A stretch of 6,247 nucleotides of DNA, taken from assembly GCA_016929465.1 (NCBI GenBank), contig JAFGIT010000175.1:1-6247 (forward strand), written 5' to 3'. A model generated the notes under the pieces. It had not been told where the DNA came from. It saw only the letters and a list, made by a program, of their open reading frames with translations, and searched no databases. Position numbers and translations under genes: made by a program. This document shows positions 1 to 4,470 of the stretch, piece after piece; the stretch's first letter is position 1; each line of letters opens with the position of its first letter. Origin of the DNA: Candidatus Coatesiibacteriota bacterium. GTDB lineage: Bacteria > B130-G9.

Positions 1-537
1 GCACCCGAGTCATGCCGTCAGATAGAGGAAGTGAGTATCGCATTCGAGAGAGCTCACGAACTGGGCCTTTTCACCGTCCTCTGGTGCTACACGAGAAACT
101 CCGCCTTCAAGAAGGACGGCATCGACTATCACACAGCGGCCGACCTCACTTCGCAGGCGAACCACCTCGGCGTCACGATTGAGGCCGATATAATCAAGCA
201 GAAGCTCCCCACATGCAACGGCGGCTTCACGGCGATCAACTTCGCCAAGACGCATCCGCTCGTCTATGAGAAACTCACGAGCGACCACCCAATCGACCTC
301 GCGCGATACCAAGTAGCAGGCTGCTATATGGGTCGCATTGGACTCATCAACTCCGGCGGAGCGTCGGGCGACAACGACTTCCAGGAGGCGGTCGAGACAG
401 CTGTCATAAACAAGAGAGCAGGCGGGCAAGGGCTAATCTCGGGCCGCAAGGCCTTCCAGCGCCCGATGTCAGAGGGCGTGAAGCTCCTGAACGCAATACA
501 GGACGTCTATCTGGATGATAGGGTGACCATCGCCTAG
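1..537 (+). CDS. fbaB: Class I fructose-bisphosphate aldolase, FbaB/DhnA type (5'-partial)
   Basis: The reading frame is open from base 1 to the TAG at 535-537, giving 178 residues of the C-terminal part of a (beta/alpha)8-barrel aldolase. This enzyme reversibly cleaves fructose-1,6-bisphosphate to dihydroxyacetone phosphate and glyceraldehyde-3-phosphate through a Schiff base, in cytosolic glycolysis or gluconeogenesis. Recognisable blocks are [13 protein letters not shown] (residues 18-30 of the fragment), [11 protein letters not shown] (61-71), which probably holds the Schiff-base lysine (K66), the phosphate-binding-type stretch [13 protein letters not shown], and the tail [17 protein letters not shown] followed by [15 protein letters not shown] and ending in VTIA. 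That tail closely resembles the E. coli FbaB C-terminus as I remember it. A GTG at 31 is an internal codon, not the start, because homology continues upstream ([12 protein letters not shown]). Roughly the first half of the protein lies outside the window. No T-rich terminator follows the stop. Confidence 0.95.
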   Translation, partial: APESCRQIEEVSIAFERAHELGLFTVLWCYTRNSAFKKDGIDYHTAADLTSQANHLGVTIEADIIKQKLPTCNGGFTAINFAKTHPLVYEKLTSDHPIDLARYQVAGCYMGRIGLINSGGASGDNDFQEAVETAVINKRAGGQGLISGRKAFQRPMSEGVKLLNAIQDVYLDDRVTIA

Positions 538-543
538 AATGAG

Positions 544-571
544 TTGGCGGTTAGCAGTTGGCAGTTGGCAG
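544..571 (+). repeat. Tandem heptamer array, four units
   Basis: Four consecutive 7-bp units can be read directly: TTGGCGG, TTAGCAG, TTGGCAG, TTGGCAG. It begins 6 bp after the aldolase stop codon. A degenerate array of the same family lies in the opposite orientation at 1279-1313, so the rsmD coding region is bracketed by an inverted pair. Short tandem heptamers of this kind are known as dispersed intergenic repeats in some bacterial genomes. Their function is unknown and they may be simple replication-slippage products. Confidence 0.8.
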
Positions 572-576
572 TGTGC

Positions 577-596
577 GACGGGCTTTACAGCCTGTC
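577..596. repeat. Hairpin, 8-bp stem with TTAC loop
   Basis: GACGGGCT (577-584) pairs with AGCCTGTC (589-596) around the loop TTAC, with a single G-T wobble. A second hairpin follows 5 bp later. It could reduce 3' exonuclease decay or cause pausing at the end of the fba transcript, but no T-tract follows, so it is not a standard intrinsic terminator. It could equally be part of a dispersed palindromic repeat. Confidence 0.6.
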
Positions 597-601
597 CGAT
601 G

Positions 602-614
602 GAGCCTCCGGCTC
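602..614. repeat. Hairpin, 5-bp stem GAGCC/GGCTC
   Basis: GAGCC (602-606) and GGCTC (610-614) form a short GC-rich stem around a TCC loop. With the hairpin at 577-596 it makes a two-stem structure between the ends of fba and rsmD. The following bases are purine-rich, not T-rich, so termination is not supported by sequence alone. Confidence 0.45.
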
Positions 615-701
615 AGGAGAAGGGACAATGGAGAAAGGTGAAGAAGGAGAAGGCCGGAAACCGATTCGTCTCAAGTTCAGCCAGCGCCATCTCACGCGTG
701 G

Positions 702-1217
702 TTATTGGCTTCCTTCAATCAGAAGCAGCACCGTATCGCCAATCACCTTCTGGCGTATCGGGAGGTCTTTGGGTAGTCGGACCTCGTTCAGCTCAAACCT
801 CGAGACCTGTATCGCGATCAGTTTCGGGCGGACCTCCTCTGGAGAGAGCAGAATGTGTTTCAATATCCCGAGATAGCCGCGTTCGTATGGTGGATCGGCG
901 AATATTATGTCGAATTCGGATGGATCGGACCTCTTCTTCAAGAACCTGATCGCGTCTATAGGGAATACGGTGCATCTATCGGTCAAATGTGACTTTTCTA
1001 TGTTATCGCGCAGAGTCTTGAGCACGGTGCGATCCTGCTCAACGAAAGTTGCGGATGCGGCCCCCCGGTTGATTGCTTCGAGGCCCACCGAGCCGGTCCC
1101 CGCGAAGAGGTCGAGAAAAGACGCGCCGGGAAGGTAGCCTGCGATGGTGTCCATCAAGACCTTTCTGACGCGCGAGGTTGTGGGTCTTATCTTAAGAGAC
1201 TTCGATGCGGATTTCAT
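702..1217 (-). CDS. rsmD: 16S rRNA (guanine(966)-N2)-methyltransferase RsmD
   Basis: This is an S-adenosylmethionine-dependent methyltransferase with Rossmann fold that, in its family, modifies G966 of 16S rRNA during 30S assembly. In the 171-residue form chosen here the motifs are KIRPTTSRVRKVLMDTI (9-25, an RsmD hallmark), the SAM-binding loop FLDLFAGTGSVGLEAINRG (34-52), the acidic end of strand 2 at E60, and the catalytic DPPY tetrad (108-111). I chose the ATG at 1217 because GGTGAGG lies 8 nt upstream. A GTG at 1271 in the same frame would add 18 residues but has no Shine-Dalgarno and sits at the edge of a repeat array. Either way the usual N-terminal strand with an RIIGG-like sequence and a GRxL motif is not seen. 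It lies about 95 nt downstream of the aminotransferase gene and may be read from the same transcript. Confidence 0.93.
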   Translation of the reverse strand: MKSASKSLKIRPTTSRVRKVLMDTIAGYLPGASFLDLFAGTGSVGLEAINRGAASATFVEQDRTVLKTLRDNIEKSHLTDRCTVFPIDAIRFLKKRSDPSEFDIIFADPPYERGYLGILKHILLSPEEVRPKLIAIQVSRFELNEVRLPKDLPIRQKVIGDTVLLLIEGSQ

Positions 1218-1278
1218 TGATTTCGCCTCACCATCGAAATGCGCCCAGGCGTCCTGCTCTGCGCCGGTCACTACTTTG

Positions 1279-1313
1279 GCTGACTGCTTACTGCCAGCCG
1301 CCCAGCGTCAGCT
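1279..1313 (-). repeat. Degenerate heptamer array, inverse of 544-571
   Basis: On the plus strand the units are GCTGACT, GCTTACT, GCCAGCC, GCCCAGC and GTCAGCT. On the minus strand these read as variants of AGTTGGC, the unit of the array at 542-570. The array fills the gap between the aminotransferase stop (1313-1315) and the upstream side of rsmD, touching the stop codon. It is more diverged than the first array. Confidence 0.6.
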
Positions 1314-2530
1314 TAGCTCGCTATCGCCTCCATAGCCGAGACCAGCGCCTCACACTCCTCGATCGTGCTATACGGCCCGAAGGAGACTCTCAGGACGTCA
1401 TCCCCGCCGCGGGTGCTGAACCAATAGTGGACGCAGTTCTTGCCCGCCCGTATCATAAGCCCATACTCGTCGTTGAGACGCTTCGCGAGAGGCCTGGCCT
1501 CCATGCCGTCAACCCTGAATGAGAGTATCACACCGCGCGATGCGGCATTCTCTGGTCCGAGTATCGAGACGCTGGGTATCTTTGCCAATCCCTCGGTCAG
1601 GGCCTCATTTAGAGTGATTACGTGCTTTGCGATCTCATCCTGGCCTATATCCTGGATGGTCCCGAGCGCCGCCGCCAATCCCATGAGTCCAGGGCAGTTC
1701 TGAAGGCCTGCTTCGAGCCTCCAGGGCAATTCCGTGAATATGATGCCCTTACTCTTCGATATCCAAAGAGCTGTCCCGCCTCCTACGAGACAGTGGCCAA
1801 GCTTCTCCAGGAGGGCAAATTTCCCATAGAGAATGCCGACACCTGAAGGCCCCAGAGCCTTGTGCGACGAGAATGCCAGGAAGTCACAGTCGAGAGCCCG
1901 CACGTCCAGCTTCGAGGTCAAAGGGCTCTGTGCAGCATCGAATAGGACCAGCGCTCCGTTTGTGTGCGCAATATCTATGATCTCCTTAATCGGGAAAGAG
2001 ACGCCCGTGAGGTTCGATTTGTGAAGCACGCTCACGAGCCTCGGCCTCTTGCTTTCCACCATCGTCCGGAAGGCCTTTAGGTCGAAGCTGGAGTCCGGCT
2101 TGGTCTTGACAAAGGATAGAGATATCTTGCCCCTTTCTCGCAGGCACATCCAGGGAAGGGTGTTGGAGTTATGCTCGAAGTCGGAGATTATGACGTGGTC
2201 CCCCTCACAGAAAGGAAACGCCATCGCGAGCAGGTTGATTGACTCCGTTGTGTTCTTGGTGACCACGATCTCATTCGGGGATGCTGCATTCAGAAAGCGT
2301 GCTATCGTCTCGCGTGCCCCATTCCAGCATTCAGTCGCCTTATTTCCGAAGGCATGATCTGCGCGACCTACACAGCCCGGGAACTGGGTGTAGTACCTCA
2401 ACTGAGCGTCGATAGCGGGCTGGCAAATCGCGGTGGTACACGCGCTGTCCAAGTAAATGGGGTGCTTTCCTCCGTCAGTCTGACAGATAGCGGGGAATAG
2501 CTTACGGATTTCATTGACGTCATAGGCCAT
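1313..2530 (-). CDS. Class V aminotransferase, SufS/CsdA-like cysteine desulfurase
   Basis: This is a 405-residue PLP enzyme of fold type I, the usual length for the SufS branch, which releases sulfur from cysteine as an enzyme persulfide plus alanine. Visible elements in order are the N-terminal YLDSACTT (26-33), NTTESIN (93-99, phosphate contact), FEHNSN with the PLP-stacking H120, FDAAQS with D198 contacting the pyridine nitrogen, SSHKALGPSGVG with the Schiff-base lysine K224, RLEAGLQNCPGLMGL (271-285, like the RFEAGTP block), and RAGKNCVHYW (361-370) placing C366 where SufS has its persulfide cysteine. SufS normally has HHC there, so the KNC context is atypical. The ATG at 2530 is preceded by AGGGAG, 11 nt away, and follows the small membrane gene by 15 nt. 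No sufBCD, sufU or iscU is nearby, and the upstream PP-loop ATPase is the obvious candidate sulfur acceptor. A lyase or other class V activity is not excluded. Confidence 0.9.
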   Translation of the reverse strand: MAYDVNEIRKLFPAICQTDGGKHPIYLDSACTTAICQPAIDAQLRYYTQFPGCVGRADHAFGNKATECWNGARETIARFLNAASPNEIVVTKNTTESINLLAMAFPFCEGDHVIISDFEHNSNTLPWMCLRERGKISLSFVKTKPDSSFDLKAFRTMVESKRPRLVSVLHKSNLTGVSFPIKEIIDIAHTNGALVLFDAAQSPLTSKLDVRALDCDFLAFSSHKALGPSGVGILYGKFALLEKLGHCLVGGGTALWISKSKGIIFTELPWRLEAGLQNCPGLMGLAAALGTIQDIGQDEIAKHVITLNEALTEGLAKIPSVSILGPENAASRGVILSFRVDGMEARPLAKRLNDEYGLMIRAGKNCVHYWFSTRGGDDVLRVSFGPYSTIEECEALVSAMEAIAS

Positions 2531-2545
2531 GTCTATATTGTCTCC

Positions 2546-2752
2546 CTAACTCCCTTGGATTGCGTCTTGTTTCATTCTTCGGTAACCGGACGGTAGCCCG
2601 GCAAAAAAGCGCCAGACCCGCCAATAAAGCGAGAACCAGCGCGGATCTCTCAGGACGAGAAAGGTCAAGGCGCAGACGCCAGCGCCGCCGAACAATATCG
2701 ATATCCATATAAATCTGAGAATGCCGCCCTTCTTATCCTTCTTCATCATCAT
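2546..2752 (-). CDS. Small single-span membrane protein, 68 aa, unknown function
   Basis: I do not recognise this protein. It starts with a basic stretch (MMMKKDKKGG), followed by one hydrophobic segment at about residues 11-34 (ILRFIWISILFGGAG then VCALTFLVL) and a basic, aromatic tail (residues 35-60, with RDPRWFSLYWRVWRFF) that looks amphipathic and membrane-associated. The reading frame extends further upstream, but only inside the PP-loop gene. I place the start at the ATG at 2752 because it overlaps the PP-loop stop codon (ATGA) and has GGAG 5 nt upstream. Three ATG codons in a row (2752, 2749, 2746) leave the exact start open by one or two residues. The overlap predicts translational coupling. 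The aminotransferase starts 15 nt after its TAG. It may be a membrane anchor for a neighbouring enzyme (inference). Confidence 0.7.
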   Translation of the reverse strand: MMMKKDKKGGILRFIWISILFGGAGVCALTFLVLRDPRWFSLYWRVWRFFAGLPSGYRRMKQDAIQGS

Positions 2753-3501
2753 CTTGTCTCCAGTCCAAGTCGTTGCCTCCGCTGCTTCAGCACTTCGTCT
2801 AGATCCAGCCCCTTTTCCTTGAAGAACTCGACGATGAGCGTCTTGGCCCATTGAAGGTTCTTCTCGAGGTGTTTGAATACGTCCTCCTGCTGGTGTGGGT
2901 AGAAGGGGTTGTCCGAGAATAGGACATCGAAGAATGCGAAGAGACAAAATGGCTGCTTGTGGATATGGGAGCCCTTCGCCCCGGGGACACGGACGCGCGT
3001 CCCGAAATCGATCCCGAGGTCGGCGAGCTTCTCGTCCTCAGCCTCTGTCGAGAAGTCGTAGGCGGGACTCGTGAAATCTATGTCGTATTCTCTATAGTAG
3101 TCGCTCAAGACCTTCAGGGTGCCTTCCATCTGTTCTGGATGCTGGCCCTGCTCTCGGATTGAGCCATCGGAATGGGCCGTGATGTCGTTTTCGAGACAAT
3201 AGCAGATCGCCCTGGTATGCATTATCAGCTTACAGCTCATACAGACCAGATTGAATTGCTTGGCGTTTCGAACCTGTGACGCGAGCCACCACTTGCGGAT
3301 ATTGATCAGGTCAAACCTGACTCTGTCTTCGCCGAATACGTTGATGACTCGCTGGGCGGATTTTCGAGCGTTTTTCAAAAAGAGGTCCGCACCGTAGTCG
3401 AATGTAATGAGGTGGACTGCATCGAATTTCTCCAATAGAAGGCACGCAACCAACGTGGAGTCGACGCCTCCCGAAAACATTACGCTCGCTCGTTCGCCCA
3501 A
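2749..3501 (-). CDS. PP-loop ATPase (adenine nucleotide alpha-hydrolase superfamily)
   Basis: An N-type ATP pyrophosphatase fold is shown by SGGVDST near the N-terminus and by ITFDYG on the second strand, a combination also seen in QueC. Such enzymes adenylate a carbonyl or other oxygen and then transfer sulfur or nitrogen. Further on come CMSCKLIMH, a CxxC pair about 75 residues after the P-loop that could carry persulfide or metal, AHSDGSIREQ, and a C-terminal QPFCLF. The QueC zinc site and the recognisable motifs of TilS, MnmA, ThiI or TtcA are not present, so the exact family and substrate are unknown to me. I prefer the TTG at 3501 (250 aa), which has AGAGG 6 nt upstream. A TTG at 3528 gives 259 aa but has no Shine-Dalgarno. 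It is the first gene of the minus-strand group, and its TGA overlaps the next start. Confidence 0.85.
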   Translation of the reverse strand: MGERASVMFSGGVDSTLVACLLLEKFDAVHLITFDYGADLFLKNARKSAQRVINVFGEDRVRFDLINIRKWWLASQVRNAKQFNLVCMSCKLIMHTRAICYCLENDITAHSDGSIREQGQHPEQMEGTLKVLSDYYREYDIDFTSPAYDFSTEAEDEKLADLGIDFGTRVRVPGAKGSHIHKQPFCLFAFFDVLFSDNPFYPHQQEDVFKHLEKNLQWAKTLIVEFFKEKGLDLDEVLKQRRQRLGLETR

Positions 3502-3591
3502 ACTATACCTCTGAGTTTGTTTGCCCAACTGAATCAGCCGGATGGATTAACAACACATCGAGAAACGTATCACAGCCATAGCGCTTTTCAA

Positions 3592-3607
3592 GATTCTATG
3601 AAGAATC
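3592..3607. promoter_or_regulatory. Palindrome GATTCT-atga-AGAATC, possible operator
   Basis: Two perfect 6-bp arms are separated by 4 bp. The site lies directly upstream of the weak minus-strand promoter candidate and about 150 bp upstream of WbqC, a position suited to a dimeric regulator of the divergent genes. No regulator gene is in the window, and a 6-bp inverted repeat can arise by chance. Confidence 0.3.
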
Positions 3608-3721
3608 GCTCAGATGATGAAACAACCGTGGTGGCCACTCAGACTTGATTCGGGATAGAGTCTGGGCAGTCGCCCTGAGCATACTTGAGTCCGATTTGAT
3701 GTCGTCTCGACTCGAATCGTA

Positions 3722-3750
3722 TTGACCAAGTAGCCATCGCTGTTTAATTT
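3722..3750 (+). promoter_or_regulatory. Candidate sigma-70 promoter for WbqC, near-leaderless
   Basis: TTGACC at 3722-3727 matches the -35 consensus at five of six bases. Behind it is an AT-rich block with TTTAAT at 3743-3748 (15-bp spacer, five of six bases) or TAATTT at 3745-3750 (17-bp spacer, weaker). Either would start transcription only a few bases before the ATG at 3760, leaving almost no 5' leader. This agrees with the absence of a Shine-Dalgarno there. Confidence 0.5.
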
Positions 3751-3759
3751 ATATTCGAT

Positions 3760-4455
3760 ATGAGAGCAGTAATACTCCAGCCGGGATACCTGCCGTGGAT
3801 AGGTTTTTTTGACCTCGCGGCGAAGTCGGACATATTCGTGATTCTCGATTGCGTGCAGTTTGACAAGCGGTCCTGGCGTAACAGGAATCGGATCCGGACA
3901 TCGACCGGCTGGCAGTGGTTGAGCGTCCCCGTTATTACTAAGGGAAGGTTCACACAGCGGGTCAGTGAGACACTGATTGATAATACTCGCAGCTGGGCGC
4001 ATAAACACCTGAGCGCAATTAAGACGCACTATTCAAAGGCTCCTTACTTCGCGGAGTTCATTCCGCTCTTCGAAGAAGCGTTCAACAGAGACTGGGAGAG
4101 TCTGCTCGAGCTCGATATGTATTTCATAAGGATGCTCGATGACATCTTCGAACTAAGGACGAACTATGTGATGGCATCGACTCTCGAGCCTACTGGAAAG
4201 AAGGCCGATCTGATCCTCGAGCTCGCCAAGGTAGTCCATGCTGACCACTACCTGAATGGTGACATGGGGCGCTCCTATCTGAGCCCGGAGCCGTTCGCGG
4301 CGAATGGCATCGAGCTCGAATTCCACAATTATGTTCATCCCACATACAAGCAGTGCTACGAGGGCTTTGAGTCGCACCTTTCAGCCATTGATCTGTTGTT
4401 CAACTGCGGCAGGGAGGGGAGGAAGCTCATTGTCGGAAGCTCGGATACGATATAG
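3760..4455 (+). CDS. WbqC-family protein
   Basis: This 231-residue protein shows the family signature throughout: AVILQPGYLPWIGFFDL (3-19), then a DCVQFDKRSWRNRNRI block (30-45), LSVPV (54-58), WAHKHL (79-84), YLNGDMGRSYL (164-174) and the C-terminal YVHPTYKQCYEGFESHLS (191-208) leading into IDLLFNCG. WbqC-like proteins (Pfam WbqC) occur in O-antigen and other surface-glycan clusters, where a role in modifying an amino-sugar is suspected. The chemistry is not settled as far as I know. The ATG at 3760 is fixed by homology, since the family begins with the QPxYLPW strand, yet there is no Shine-Dalgarno: the preceding bases are AT-rich, so the message is probably leaderless. The radical SAM gene follows 15 nt after its TAG, so the two are likely co-transcribed. 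Confidence 0.93.
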   Translation: MRAVILQPGYLPWIGFFDLAAKSDIFVILDCVQFDKRSWRNRNRIRTSTGWQWLSVPVITKGRFTQRVSETLIDNTRSWAHKHLSAIKTHYSKAPYFAEFIPLFEEAFNRDWESLLELDMYFIRMLDDIFELRTNYVMASTLEPTGKKADLILELAKVVHADHYLNGDMGRSYLSPEPFAANGIELEFHNYVHPTYKQCYEGFESHLSAIDLLFNCGREGRKLIVGSSDTI

Positions 4456-4470
4456 CAGGGATATGGCGAA

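Larger units (their letters stand above)
538..701. other. Non-coding gap between fba and rsmD ends
   Basis: This gap lies between two converging genes: fba ends at 537 and rsmD, on the minus strand, ends at 702. It holds a four-unit heptamer array (544-571), two small GC-rich hairpins (577-596 and 602-614) and then a purine-rich stretch on the plus strand (about 614-660). Reading frames across it translate the repeats and resemble nothing known, so I call no gene. A canonical terminator (hairpin followed by a T-run) is not visible in either direction. Confidence 0.7.
3502..3759. other. Divergent intergenic region
   Basis: This separates the minus-strand PP-loop group from the plus-strand WbqC gene, so it should carry promoters for both. 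On the plus side there is a plausible promoter close to the WbqC ATG. On the minus side only a weak candidate is seen (TTGAAA at 3586-3591 and TACGTT at 3564-3569 read on the minus strand, 16 bp apart). A palindrome lies at 3592-3607. Open frames crossing this area on the minus strand run into the WbqC gene antisense and resemble no protein, so I call no gene. Confidence 0.6.

Noticed and set aside
10-429. A 139-codon minus-strand open frame opposite the aldolase
   Set aside because: The plus strand here encodes strongly conserved aldolase sequence; the antisense translation resembles nothing.
544-571. CRISPR array or other repeat-spacer system
   Set aside because: The units are 7 bp in direct tandem with no spacers and only four copies; no cas gene is seen.
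539-949. Plus-strand open frames beginning in the heptamer array
   Set aside because: They translate repeat sequence and then run antisense to rsmD. The low-complexity, serine- and arginine-rich product is not convincing.
1313-3501. DNA phosphorothioation (Dnd-like) locus, because a desulfurase neighbours a PP-loop ATPase
   Set aside because: The PP-loop protein is about 250 aa and does not look like the PAPS-reductase-type DndC, and no DndB, DndD or DndE-like gene is present in the window.
2749-3501. QueC (7-cyano-7-deazaguanine synthase)
   Set aside because: SGGVDST and TFDYG resemble QueC, but the C-terminal cysteine cluster that binds zinc is missing and no queuosine-pathway gene is adjacent.
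3564-3591. Minus-strand promoter for the PP-loop group (TTGAAA, 16 bp, TACGTT)
   Set aside because: The -10 element matches the consensus at only three of six bases, so it is not listed as a feature of its own.
3610-4029. A 139-codon minus-strand open frame spanning the divergent region and the WbqC 5' end
   Set aside because: It would cover the WbqC promoter and its conserved N-terminus in antisense, and has no family resemblance.
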